This document shows, in pieces, positions 50,195-58,278 of a stretch of DNA of 59,746 bases. Every line of letters starts with the position of its first letter. The first letter of the stretch is position 1. The stretch is taken from assembly GCA_958350755.1 (NCBI GenBank), contig CATWID010000008.1:1-59746 (forward strand), read 5' to 3'. The DNA comes from an uncultured Collinsella sp. GTDB lineage: Bacteria > Actinomycetota > Coriobacteriia > Coriobacteriales > Coriobacteriaceae. The translations under genes and the position numbers were made by a program. The notes beneath the pieces were generated by a model. The model was not told the DNA's origin, searched no databases, and saw only the letters and a list, made by a program, of their open reading frames with translations.

Positions 50195-51073
50195 TTATTT
50201 GCCCGCGGTGACAGTGTCGGAATGCGAAGGGGCGACAACCTTGAGCGGCTTTACGAGAGAATCCTCGTGTGAAGCCGGCGCGGCAGTTTCTTCGTTTTTG
50301 GCCTTGGTGGACTCGGAGCGAGCGATTTCTTCATCGAGTGCATCGATGTCGGCATCCTCGACCACGGCGTTGAGCGACTCAAAAACGCGGTTCTTGAGCA
50401 GTGCCGTATGCACACCCTCGGTGAGGTCGTGAAGCTTCTTAAACGCACGCTCGAGCTTGGCGTCGCGCTCGTCATCGGAGGTATCCATTCCGAGCATGCT
50501 CACGAGCACCTGCTCAAACATCGAGGACTCGCGGTTGGCGGAAGACACGTACTGACGCAGGTTGCGCGGCTCGATATGGAAGCGTGACAGCTCGGAGCAG
50601 TAGCGGATGATCGGAAAATCGCGACCATCGACGAGCTCACGGTTCTGCGGACTCTTGATGATGCGAATGAGGTCGTTCTCGGCGAGCGAGCGGATAAACG
50701 AGATCTCGACGCCCAACATATCGGGAATGGTCTCGATGGGATGCAGCTTTTGTTTAGTCTCCTTGGGCTCCGTCTTGAGCGGAACATCGGACAGCAAGCC
50801 CACCTCGTAGGCGAGCGTTGACAGGTCCGTGGCGTTTTCCAAGCGCTGCTTAATCACGTTGAGCGGCATGTAGCGAGTCTTCTGCAGGTGCAGAATGACC
50901 TCCAGGCGATCAACGTCCTCCTTGGAGTACTGACGGTATCCCTTAGGCGTACGATGAGGGGTAATGAGCCCCTCATCTTCTAGAAATCTAATTTTTGAGT
51001 TCGAAAGATCGGGGTATGCGCCTCGAAGTAGGTTGACGACTTGGCCGATACTCAGATAGTTGCGTTCGGCCAT
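50195..51073 (-). CDS. MerR-type regulator, FtsR-like
   Basis: A 292-residue regulator. The N-terminal MerR winged helix (about 1-75) reads YLSIGQVVNLLRGAYPDLSNSKIRFLEDEGLITPHRTPKGYRQYS, with the two sequence parts characteristic of the FtsR/Rv1828 group. The C-terminal part is helical and ends in a charged, poorly conserved tail. It directly follows the FHA gene (3 bp), as in mycobacteria (garA-Rv1828) and Corynebacterium (odhI-ftsR), where the regulator controls ftsZ. The same role here is inferred from context only. Confidence 0.82.
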   Translation of the reverse strand: MAERNYLSIGQVVNLLRGAYPDLSNSKIRFLEDEGLITPHRTPKGYRQYSKEDVDRLEVILHLQKTRYMPLNVIKQRLENATDLSTLAYEVGLLSDVPLKTEPKETKQKLHPIETIPDMLGVEISFIRSLAENDLIRIIKSPQNRELVDGRDFPIIRYCSELSRFHIEPRNLRQYVSSANRESSMFEQVLVSMLGMDTSDDERDAKLERAFKKLHDLTEGVHTALLKNRVFESLNAVVEDADIDALDEEIARSESTKAKNEETAAPASHEDSLVKPLKVVAPSHSDTVTAGK

Positions 51074-51076
51074 GCC

Positions 51077-51511
51077 CTACTCACCGGTTTCGATGCGCTC
51101 CGGCGTGCTCTCGTGGTAGATGAGCGTAAACGTACCGATCTGAACGGAAGAACCGTCGTGCAGCGGGGCCGCGTTGACAATGGCACCGTCGACCCAGGTG
51201 CCATTGAGCGAGCCCAGGTCCTCGATGCGGGCGCCGAGGCCCTCGCGAATAATGCGCGCGTGGCTGCGCGAAACGGTCATGTCATTGAGGAAGATGCCGT
51301 TCGCAGGATCGCGGCCGATGGTGGTCACGTCGTCCTCGAGTTCAAAGGCGGCACCAGTCTGCGGACCCTTGACGATGGACAGAACGGGGGCGGTGATGCG
51401 CACGTTGGCCATGAGGTCGGGAACGGTGACGTCGCTTGAAGGCACGCGGAATACGCAGGTAGCGTCAGCAGTCTTATCATTCTGAGGCATATTGTTAACC
51501 ATGTTGTCCAT
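51077..51511 (-). CDS. FHA-domain protein, GarA/OdhI-like
   Basis: A 144-residue protein with a C-terminal FHA domain (about 43-132): IGRDPANGIFLNDMTVSRSHARI holds the phosphothreonine-binding Arg67, Ser81 and His84, and SLNGTWVDG follows. The N-terminal tail has DATCVFR at 17-23, which resembles the ETTSVFR phosphorylation motif of GarA with the second Thr (Thr18) kept. GarA/OdhI switches 2-oxoglutarate metabolism when a PknB-type kinase modifies that tail; no kinase is in the window. ATG 51511 has AGGGG upstream. Neighbours match the garA locus. Confidence 0.85.
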   Translation of the reverse strand: MDNMVNNMPQNDKTADATCVFRVPSSDVTVPDLMANVRITAPVLSIVKGPQTGAAFELEDDVTTIGRDPANGIFLNDMTVSRSHARIIREGLGARIEDLGSLNGTWVDGAIVNAAPLHDGSSVQIGTFTLIYHESTPERIETGE

Positions 51512-51577
51512 GACAACCCCTAACTTATCGCGGACGTGCCGCAAATAATGAACCGTACGTAATCATACCCCAACGAA

Positions 51578-52282
51578 TCAGTCTTCGATTTCGGGGTTCA
51601 GAAAGTCGATGTCCTCGTCCTCGGGATGCGCGAGAGCCTGTTTAATGGCCACTCCGCCCTTAATGGAATAGATGACAGCCGTGAGCATGGAGAAGATCAC
51701 GCCGCCGTACACAAAGAAGATGCCGAGGGGCACCGAGCTTCCGTTGAGGCCCGGGAAGGCCGTAAGGGTTGAAGGTAAAAGATGCAGGCCGTCAATAACG
51801 GGGAACCCGAGCAGCATGAGCGAGAAGCCGGTCATGAGCAGTGCAGTGGCAATCTTTCCGGGAAAGACGACATCGATGGGGCGACGGTGATAATGACGCA
51901 CGATAAGCGTGCCAATGCCCAGATAGATGTCGCGGCCAATAATGAGCACGCAGACCCAGATGGGCAGCTCTCCGCGGACCACCAGCCCCAAGACGCCGGT
52001 GAACAGCAGCGCGCGGTCACAAATGGGATCCATGACCTTGCCGAGCCACGAGACCGTCTTAGTCATGCGGGCGATCTGGCCGTCCATCCAGTCGGTGGAG
52101 GCGGCAACGGCGTAGATTACGATGGCGATGACGCGGTTGTTATCCGTCACAAACAGGTACAGAAATACCAGGGTGAGGATCAGGCGCGTAAAGGTGATGA
52201 AATTGGAGATCGTAAAGATCTTATTCGACGGGTAATCGGAAGTGCCGATAAGCTCCTTTTTGATCTTCTTTTTGATGCCCAC
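51578..52282 (-). CDS. CDP-alcohol phosphatidyltransferase family protein
   Basis: A 234-residue membrane enzyme with the family signature, from STDWMDGQIARM to MDPICDRALL, that is D-x2-DG-x2-AR-x8-G-x3-D-x3-D. About five or six membrane helices follow a basic start. A GTG at 52282 is chosen since GGGGGAG lies just before it, and the coding frame upstream has no family match. pgsA is already present at 30726, so this may be another phospholipid synthase; the mycobacterial locus has pgsA2 near garA. The exact alcohol is not decided. Confidence 0.84.
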   Translation of the reverse strand: MGIKKKIKKELIGTSDYPSNKIFTISNFITFTRLILTLVFLYLFVTDNNRVIAIVIYAVAASTDWMDGQIARMTKTVSWLGKVMDPICDRALLFTGVLGLVVRGELPIWVCVLIIGRDIYLGIGTLIVRHYHRRPIDVVFPGKIATALLMTGFSLMLLGFPVIDGLHLLPSTLTAFPGLNGSSVPLGIFFVYGGVIFSMLTAVIYSIKGGVAIKQALAHPEDEDIDFLNPEIED

Positions 52283-52410
52283 AGGACTCCCCCGCTGGTT
52301 AACGACAAAACTTTCGATACTATACCCGTTCCGGCGATGTCTATCCAGCGTAAGCATAGAGAGTCCAGACATGTGGAGGGCGCTTATGGGCGGCGGGGAT
52401 TTTCGCATTC

Positions 52411-52467
52411 GTGTACATCAGTCTCCAAACATGTCGAAAAATGTCGTTTTTGGAGGTTGACGTACAC
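52411..52467. repeat. Imperfect inverted repeat upstream of the resistance cassette
   Basis: GTGTACATCAGTCTCCAAA (from 52411) pairs with TTTGGAGGTTGACGTACAC (to 52467) with three mismatches in 19. The centre carries ATGTCG twice, at 52431 and 52441, 10 bp apart. The right arm overlaps the -35 of the cassette promoter. Because the flanking genes diverge, it is an operator candidate rather than a terminator. Confidence 0.6.
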
Positions 52468-52485
52468 GTTTTGATTCGGTGATTA
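52457..52485 (+). promoter_or_regulatory. Candidate promoter of the ABC transporter cassette
   Basis: TTGACG (52457-52462) and TGATTA (52480-52485) are 17 bp apart. The direct repeat ATGTCG/ATGTCG with a 10-bp step lies directly upstream, the usual place for an OmpR-type regulator site. The leader would be about 185 nt and includes a CACCAT/ATGGTG palindrome (52597-52610). Nothing else is recognised between 52486 and the ABC start at 52679. Confidence 0.45.
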
Positions 52486-52678
52486 CATCGATCGGGAAAG
52501 TTGCTGCCTTAAGCAAATTAATCATGATGTGCGGGTCGAGAAGGGTTGGCGCTAAAAGAACCCAACGGCCGTTACGGCTTCGTTAGAAACGCGCCCCACC
52601 ATGGATGGTGAACCCGAAAGGTAAGGCGTGCGGGCACGGTGGCTCGGCCCGCGCGCCCGGAAGAGAAAGGATAAACCC

Positions 52679-53407
52679 ATGGGTTACATGCTCGAGACGC
52701 GCGGGCTCACCAAGCGCTTCGGCCGCGGCGACCAGGCGCAGGACGCCGTGGCCGACGTGAGCCTTCATATCCGCGAGGGCGAGGTGTACGGGCTGCTCGG
52801 TCCCAACGGCGCCGGCAAGTCGACAACGCTCAAGATGATCTGCGGGATGCTGCGGCCGACGGCCGGGGAGATTCTCTTTGCCGGGCACGCCTGGCGCCGC
52901 GAGGACCTCTACGCAATCGGCAGCCTCATCGAGGAGGCGCCGCTCTACCCCAACCTCTCCGCGCGCGAGAACCTGCGCGTGCGCACCACGCTGCTGGGCC
53001 TTCCCGAGAGCCGTATAGATGAGGTGCTCGCCGCCGTGGACCTCGCGGACACCGGGAAGAAGCGCGCCGGGCGCTTCTCGATGGGGATGCGGCAGCGCCT
53101 GGGGCTCGCGCTGGCGCTGATCGCCCGGCCACGCCTGCTCGTGCTCGACGAGCCCACCAACGGCCTCGACCCCATCGGCATCGAGGAACTGCGCGACCAG
53201 ATCCGCGGCTTCGCGGCGGCGGGTACGACGGTGATCGTCTCGAGCCACATCCTCTCCGAGGTGCAGCAGATGGCGGACACCATCGGCATCATCTGCGGGG
53301 GGCGCCTCGCCTACGAGGATGCGCTTCGTCCCGGGCAGGACCTCGAGGAACTCTTCATGAGCTTCTGTCGGGAAGGGCGACGAGCGCGCGGGGAGGTGGC
53401 GGCATGA
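52679..53407 (+). CDS. ABC transporter ATPase, lantibiotic-protection (LanF) type
   Basis: A 242-residue ABC ATPase. Walker A is GPNGAGKST (41-49), the signature FSMGMRQRLG (133-142), Walker B LLVLDEPTNGLDP (153-165) and the H-loop SSHILSE. Where most ABC ATPases have a Q-loop Gln, this one has Glu in GSLIEEAPLYPNLSARENL; that E-loop is a known mark of the LanF/BcrA group. With the two permeases it would expel a lantibiotic or other cationic peptide from the membrane. ATG 52679 follows GAAAGGA. Extremely G+C-rich compared with the genes before it. ATGA overlap with the next gene. Confidence 0.92.
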   Translation: MGYMLETRGLTKRFGRGDQAQDAVADVSLHIREGEVYGLLGPNGAGKSTTLKMICGMLRPTAGEILFAGHAWRREDLYAIGSLIEEAPLYPNLSARENLRVRTTLLGLPESRIDEVLAAVDLADTGKKRAGRFSMGMRQRLGLALALIARPRLLVLDEPTNGLDPIGIEELRDQIRGFAAAGTTVIVSSHILSEVQQMADTIGIICGGRLAYEDALRPGQDLEELFMSFCREGRRARGEVAA

Positions 53408-54174
53408 CGGGTGAGAAAGGCGGCCTGCTCGCGGCCCTGCGCGCCGAGGCCCTGAAGTCGCGCCACGCGGCACCGGTTCGCCTGGCCGTGCTCATGGCGC
53501 TGCCGATGCCGCTGCTCGGCGCGATGCCCTACCGGGGCGTGCAGATCTTCAGCGCATGGAACTACTGGTACGCGCTCTTCCTGCCCGTGTGTCTCTCGCT
53601 CGTGGTGGCGTGCGTCGCGCGGGCTGATGCTCGCACGCGGATGCGGGGGCTTCTGGGCCTGGGCTTCCCGCTCGGGCGCGCCTGGTGGGCCAAGGCGCTC
53701 TGGTGCCTCGCGCTCTGCACGCTCTCGAACCTCGTGGTTTTCGGCATCTACCTCGCGGGATCGGCGTTCTCCTCGCAGGGCCTCACGGCCGCGGGCACGC
53801 TCACGATGCTCCTCTGCGCGCTCGTCAACACGGTGACCGCGGCGTGGATGATCCCCGCAGGGCTCTTCCTCACGGCGCGGCTCGGCATGCTCGCGGGCAT
53901 CTTCTGCCCGCTCGCCGCGCAACTCGTAGGTGGGTTCGCCTGGTCGTTGGTGCCGCTACCGCAGCTCTTTCCGCCGTCGGCGAACATGGTCATCCCCACG
54001 AGCTTCATCCCCGTGCTGCCGAGCGGCGAGCCACTCGCGGCGGACATGGCGCTCGGCGGGGCGCTCTCGGCGGACGGCATGCTCACGCTGGCGGGCCTTG
54101 CGGTCTGCGCGCTCGCGTTCGCCGCGCTCACGGCGGCGGGCGCGGCCTGGTTCGCGCGCTCCGAGGAGAGGTGA
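53404..54174 (+). CDS. ABC permease, MutE/EpiE (LanE) type
   Basis: A 256-residue membrane protein with about six helices. It starts LLAALRAEALKSRHAAPVRL and contains AWNYWYALFLP near residue 50, matching the WNWWYT segment of LanE permeases, and later the FPPSANMVIPTSFIPVLPSGEPL stretch between the last helices. It pairs with the next permease and the ATPase. Starts overlapping the ATPase stop and ends overlapping the next ATG (TGATG), so the three are translationally coupled. Confidence 0.85.
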   Translation: MTGEKGGLLAALRAEALKSRHAAPVRLAVLMALPMPLLGAMPYRGVQIFSAWNYWYALFLPVCLSLVVACVARADARTRMRGLLGLGFPLGRAWWAKALWCLALCTLSNLVVFGIYLAGSAFSSQGLTAAGTLTMLLCALVNTVTAAWMIPAGLFLTARLGMLAGIFCPLAAQLVGGFAWSLVPLPQLFPPSANMVIPTSFIPVLPSGEPLAADMALGGALSADGMLTLAGLAVCALAFAALTAAGAAWFARSEER

Positions 54175-54989
54175 TGGCCATGACACGACTCTCCGACCCG
54201 ATGCCGCGCATGACTCTCTCGCGGGCCCTGCTCTCCGAGGCCCTGCGCCTGGCGCGCTCCCCGCTCACGGCGGTGCATCTCGTCTGCGGCCTGGCAGCCG
54301 GTCTTGCCTGCGGCGAGTACTTCTCCGTAACCCGATGGGACCCGGCGCTGGGCGCGGACGCCTACGCCCAGTTCCTCGGCGCCCTCATGCCGCTCATGTC
54401 CGCCATCGTCTGCGGGCTCGCCGTGGACGAGGAGCGCGCTGCCGGGCGCCTCGCCAACCTCACGGCGGTCCCCTCGCGCGGGCGCGCCGTCGCGGCGAAG
54501 CTGCTCGCCCTTGCGGCGCTCGGCGCGGGCGCGCTGGCCGTGGCGCTCGGCGTGTTCGGGGCCGTGCTCGCCGTCGCCGGGCGCCTGCCGCTCGGGCCCG
54601 CTCCGCTTGCGGCCGCCTGGGCGGGCATCGTGCTGGGCAGCCTGCCCCTCTACGCGCTGGGGCTCGGCGTGGCCCTGCGCCTCGGCCGCAACGCCGCCAT
54701 CGGCGCCGGCGCGGCGGGGGTGCTCCTCGCGTTCTTCTCGGTGGGCGGACTTGCGCACGGCCTCATGACCGGCCAGCTCACCGGTGCCCTGGCGACCCCC
54801 CTGAGCTGGGTGCCGCTCGCCTGGCCCGCGCGCCTGGGGTCGCTCGGGGTGGAGGCCTTCATCGACGCCGCACGCGCGGCGGGCCCTCTCCTCACGACTG
54901 CGCTCGCTGGCCTCGTGCTCACCCTGGCAGCCGACGCCGTCCTTCTCGCCTGGTTCTGCCGCTTCGAGGACGGGAGGGCAGATGCGTAG
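54174..54989 (+). CDS. ABC permease, MutG (LanG) type
   Basis: A 271-residue membrane protein with about six helices, very Ala/Gly/Leu-rich. Segments LSRALLSEALRLARSPLTAVHLV and SVTRWDPALGADAYAQFLGALMPLMSAIVCGL match the second permease of lantibiotic-protection transporters. ATG 54174 overlaps the previous stop and has GAGGAGAGG before it; the frame stays open far upstream only because of the high G+C content. Overlaps the next gene by 8 bp. Confidence 0.83.
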   Translation: MAMTRLSDPMPRMTLSRALLSEALRLARSPLTAVHLVCGLAAGLACGEYFSVTRWDPALGADAYAQFLGALMPLMSAIVCGLAVDEERAAGRLANLTAVPSRGRAVAAKLLALAALGAGALAVALGVFGAVLAVAGRLPLGPAPLAAAWAGIVLGSLPLYALGLGVALRLGRNAAIGAGAAGVLLAFFSVGGLAHGLMTGQLTGALATPLSWVPLAWPARLGSLGVEAFIDAARAAGPLLTTALAGLVLTLAADAVLLAWFCRFEDGRADA

Positions 54990-55383
54990 GAGGCCGCTCG
55001 CCGCCATGCTCGCCCTCCTCTCCGTAGCTCTCCTTCTGGGCGGGAATGCCCTGCTCGACGCCGGCTGGGGGTCGGCGCTGCGCTCGATCGCCGACCGCGT
55101 GCTGCCCAACACTGAGATCGCCATGTGGGCGCCCGCGCCCGAGCCCGGCAGCCACGCGAGCTCCTACGCCGACGCCACCGGGGCGGGGGCAAACTACGTC
55201 TACCTGGTGGACGCGGCGGACGACAGGGGCGATGTCCGAGAGCTCCAGCTCATCTTCTTCGGGCGGGAGTCGGACGGCGAGGGCTGGCTCGAGATCGAGG
55301 CGCGCGGCGGCTCGGGCGTGCGCTTCCGCGTGTGCGACGCGGCCGAGGCACCCGCGGCTGCGCGCGGGGCTCTGGACCGCTGA
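54982..55383 (+). CDS. YxeA-like (DUF1093) secreted or anchored protein
   Basis: A 133-residue protein with an N-terminal hydrophobic signal or anchor (about 4-26) and a small beta domain. NYVYLVDAADDRGDVRELQLIFFG and GWLEIEARGGSGVRFRVCDAAEAP follow the pattern of YxeA (DUF1093), a small protein found beside peptide-sensing ABC/two-component systems such as Bacillus yxdJKLM. Its function is unknown. Overlap with the permease gene suggests it belongs to the transporter complex or to sensing. The assignment rests on pattern and context, not on a search. Confidence 0.65.
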   Translation: MRRRPLAAMLALLSVALLLGGNALLDAGWGSALRSIADRVLPNTEIAMWAPAPEPGSHASSYADATGAGANYVYLVDAADDRGDVRELQLIFFGRESDGEGWLEIEARGGSGVRFRVCDAAEAPAAARGALDR

Positions 55384-55401
55384 GCGCGGCGCTAGTACAA
55401 T
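55373..55401 (+). promoter_or_regulatory. Candidate promoter before the response regulator
   Basis: TGGACC (55373-55378) and TACAAT (55396-55401) are 17 bp apart, at the end of the YxeA-like gene. It would give the regulator and kinase their own basal transcription. Confidence 0.5.
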
Positions 55402-55427
55402 TCCGACGAGAGTTTCAGGAGGTCAAC

Positions 55428-56090
55428 ATGGCGAGGATACTGGCAGTGGATGATGAACGGGCGATCCTCGACGCGCTCGCGCGCGTCCTCGGCCGCGACG
55501 GCCATGAGGTCGTCAGGGCGGCGGACCCGACGACGGTCCCGGGGATGGACCTCTCGCGCTTCGACCTCGTGCTCTGCGACGTCATGATGCCGGGGCTCGA
55601 CGGCTTCGAGCTCGTGCGGCAGATCCGCCCGGACTTCGACGGCCCCATCGTCTTCCTGACCGCGCGCGTGGCCGAGGAGGACGCCGTGGCCGCCTACGGC
55701 CTGGGCGCCGACGACTACGTCCGCAAGCCCTTCGGGGCCGCGGAACTGCGCGCCAAGGTCGCGGCCCATCTACGCCGTGAGCGCCGGCCGCGCTCGCACG
55801 CCCTCTCCTTCGGGGAGGTGCGGATCGACCTCGGGGCGCGCGGCCTCTCCGTGGGCGGCGAGGCCGTGCCGCTCACGCCCACCGAGTACGCCATCTGCGA
55901 GTACCTCGCGCGCCACCCCGGGCAGGTCATGAGCCGCGCGCAGATACGCGAGGCTGTGCTCGGCTGGGAGAGCGACGCCGACGACGCGGCCATATCCATG
56001 CAGGTCAGCCGCGCCCGGAGGAAACTCTCCGAGGCCGGCGCCGATCCGATCGCGACCGTCTGGGGGATGGGGTACAAGTGGCAGCTCTGA
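55428..56090 (+). CDS. Response regulator, OmpR family
   Basis: A 220-residue regulator. The receiver domain has the acidic pocket VDDE (8-10), the phosphorylation site Asp51 in LCDVMMPG and Lys100 in DYVRKPFG. The C-terminal winged helix reads LTPTEYAICEYLARHPGQVMSRAQI and ends VWGMGYKWQL. ATG 55428 follows AGGAGG. It overlaps the kinase gene by 13 bp and most likely controls the transporter genes upstream. The receiver starts directly at the Met, so the long open frame before it is not coding. Confidence 0.94.
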   Translation: MARILAVDDERAILDALARVLGRDGHEVVRAADPTTVPGMDLSRFDLVLCDVMMPGLDGFELVRQIRPDFDGPIVFLTARVAEEDAVAAYGLGADDYVRKPFGAAELRAKVAAHLRRERRPRSHALSFGEVRIDLGARGLSVGGEAVPLTPTEYAICEYLARHPGQVMSRAQIREAVLGWESDADDAAISMQVSRARRKLSEAGADPIATVWGMGYKWQL

Positions 56091-57514
56091 GGATCGGGGC
56101 GCGAGGTCGCGGGGGCATGCCGCTCTCCTTCGTCATCGCGCGCTACTTCGCCTACGCGTTCGCGGCGGTCGCCACGGCGTGGCTCGCCTCGTTCATGGCG
56201 CTCTCCGCGGCGATCAACGCGGGCTTCGTCTACGAGGCAAGCTGGGGGCCGGCCAATGCGCGCGAGGTCGCGGAGGGCCTGGCACGCGACGGCGTCTGCG
56301 GGCAGCAGGACGTGCCGACGGCCTACCGCTACCTCATCCTGAACAAGGACGGATACGTGCTGATGACAGACCTCGAGGGCACGCGGCTCGAGGATGCGAC
56401 GGAAATGGCCAGTACGGCACTCGCCGCGGATCCGGGCACAGTGGAGATCGAGGGCGGGGGCTCGGGCCTCACCTACGCTGCGTTCCCGCTCAAGGGCGGC
56501 GGGGCCTGCGCACTCGTCAGCGAGTACCTGCCGCAGTGGGTCTCGCGCGATCTCGCCAGCCTGCTTCCCAACCCGCAGAACCTCATGCTCGTCGGCGCCG
56601 CTGTGGGAAGCGCGCTCGCGCTCGCGCTCGTGGCGCGCCGTGCGAGCCGCGTGATCTCGCGCAAGATGGCGCCGCTCGCGGAGGCGGCGGGGCGCGTCGG
56701 CGCGGGGGAGCTCGACTTCGCGGTCGGCAGCACCAACGTACGTGAGGTGAACGACGTCCTCGCCGCGATGGACGCCATGCGGGCCTCCCTCGCCGAGTCG
56801 CTCGAGGCCCGTTGGGCCGCGGAGCGGGGGCAGCGCGAGCAGATGGCGTCGCTCGCCCACGACCTCAAGACGCCGCTCACCGTGCTGCGCGCCAACGCCG
56901 ACTTCGTGGCGGAGGAGCTGGAAGACGAGAAAGACGCCGACCTCGCGGCCGCCGCGCGCGACATAGCCGGCAGTGTCGAAAGGCTCGACGGCTACGTGCG
57001 CCTGCTCATCGAGGCCTCGCGCGGGTCCGGCGGGGCGGAGAGGGCCCCCATGCGGCCGGCCGAGCTCTGCGAACAGGTCCTCGCCGAGGCCGCCCAGATC
57101 GCCCGGGCGCGAGGCGTGACGCTCAACGCGGCCACGGGCCCCGCTGTCGCGGGCGCGCCCGAGGCCCCACTCGACCGAACCGCCCTGGCGCGAGCCGCCG
57201 CGAACCTCGTGGCCAACGCCGCCGAGCACGCGCGCTCGCGCGTGGTGGTCTCCTGCGACGTCGCTGGTGGATACCTCGTCATCGAGGTCGCCGATGACGG
57301 ACCGGGCTTTTCTCCCGCCGCCCTCGAACGCGGCTGCGAGCGCCTCTTCACAGACGACTCCTCCCGCTCCTCGCGTGACGGAGGCCGCCACTACGGGCTC
57401 GGCCTCCACGTCGCCTCCGAGGCCGCGAGCGCCCACGGGGGCTCCGTCTCGCTCGCCAACAGCCCCTCGGGCGGCGCGGTGGCCACCATCGCGGTCCCCC
57501 TGTGCGGGATCTGA
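56078..57514 (+). CDS. Sensor histidine kinase
   Basis: A 478-residue membrane kinase. First helix about 20-45, an outside sensor domain of about 120 residues (about 50-165), second helix about 172-190, a HAMP domain, then the H box SLAHDLKTPLTVLRANADF (His at about 261), N box AANLVANAAEHA, G1 DDGPGFS and G2 GGRHYGLGLHVASEAA. The large outside domain suggests direct ligand sensing, unlike the short-loop kinases of Bce-type systems. GTG start inside the end of the regulator gene. Partner of that regulator. Confidence 0.93.
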   Translation: MAALRIGARGRGGMPLSFVIARYFAYAFAAVATAWLASFMALSAAINAGFVYEASWGPANAREVAEGLARDGVCGQQDVPTAYRYLILNKDGYVLMTDLEGTRLEDATEMASTALAADPGTVEIEGGGSGLTYAAFPLKGGGACALVSEYLPQWVSRDLASLLPNPQNLMLVGAAVGSALALALVARRASRVISRKMAPLAEAAGRVGAGELDFAVGSTNVREVNDVLAAMDAMRASLAESLEARWAAERGQREQMASLAHDLKTPLTVLRANADFVAEELEDEKDADLAAAARDIAGSVERLDGYVRLLIEASRGSGGAERAPMRPAELCEQVLAEAAQIARARGVTLNAATGPAVAGAPEAPLDRTALARAAANLVANAAEHARSRVVVSCDVAGGYLVIEVADDGPGFSPAALERGCERLFTDDSSRSSRDGGRHYGLGLHVASEAASAHGGSVSLANSPSGGAVATIAVPLCGI

Positions 57515-58082
57515 CGACTTCCTCGTTGTCTACCTCGACTGCGATATGTCGCTCGCCGAGGCCGCGACGAGATGGTGTTGCGTCTGCTCCGCTTGGTGCT
57601 TCTAGCTCAAATTTGATCTGATGTAAGGCCCGTGCAATCCTGCATGGGCCGTTCTTTTGGCAATTGCTCGACCGATTCGTGGCTTGAATCACAAATTATC
57701 GAGTTAAGGAGACATGGGATCACACAGCGGCTCTCAGAGCGTCTGCCACACTCCCCCGCCATTACCTCTGCGGGGTCCTCGTGTAGAGCTCATCCTGCTT
57801 GGCATTTCGCTGCAACAGCCCACTTGTCCACCGATCAAGTGAAATACCGGAATTAATACAGCGACACGCTTGTTCGTTACAGTCGCTATATTTGCTTAAA
57901 TCGCCGCGATAAATACAGCCTGTACTCGGCTATATACCAGCTACGCGTATGTAGATTCACATCGGGCTAATAAATCGGCTCAAGCGTGTGCAAAACGCGC
58001 AAGTAGCCGCAAAAGGCGATTATCGCGCAGGTAGATTTTTGGCACCCTGTTGCTTAATCAAAATTAAGAAATTGCTTAAAAC
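57515..58082. other. Gene-poor AT-rich gap
   Basis: After the kinase the composition drops from very G+C-rich to AT-rich at about 57605. A 19-codon frame starting at ATG 57546 encodes a Cys-rich peptide (WCCVCSAWCF at its end) but has no ribosome binding site. A 74-codon frame at 57632 has no recognisable features. No promoter, RNA or repeat is recognised from 57660 to 58082. Confidence 0.5.
57627..57658 (+). terminator. Terminator of the resistance cassette
   Basis: GGCCCGTGCA (57627-57636) pairs with TGCATGGGCC (57641-57650) with one G-T pair, followed by GTTCTTTT. It lies 113 bp after the kinase stop. Confidence 0.8.
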
Positions 58083-58112
58083 AAAAAAGGTCAGGCACTA
58101 GGTACCTGACCT
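58083..58112 (-). terminator. Terminator after tRNA-Pro
   Basis: On the minus strand AGGTCAGG and CCTGACCT (58088-58095 and 58105-58112) form a stem followed by TTTTTT. Confidence 0.88.
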
Positions 58113-58124
58113 GCAAACTTCTGG

Positions 58125-58198
<74 letters not shown>

Positions 58199-58241
58199 AA
58201 GCTTTTGTTTGTTGCTCTGCTCTCGCTCGCAACAGGGAGTA

Positions 58242-58270
58242 TATTAACCCGAAACTTTGTCCTTGTGCAA
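58242..58270 (-). promoter_or_regulatory. Promoter of tRNA-Pro
   Basis: On the minus strand TTGCAC (58270-58265) and TTAATA (58247-58242) are 17 bp apart, between the coaBC stop and the tRNA. Confidence 0.65.
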
Positions 58271-58278
58271 GAACTTTT

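Noticed and set aside
53685..54173. N-terminal extension of the second permease
   Set aside because: It overlaps the first permease in another frame; the ATG at 54174 has a ribosome binding site and the normal permease N-terminus.
57632..57856. A 74-codon frame after the cassette terminator
   Set aside because: It begins inside the terminator hairpin, lacks a ribosome binding site and shows no family features.
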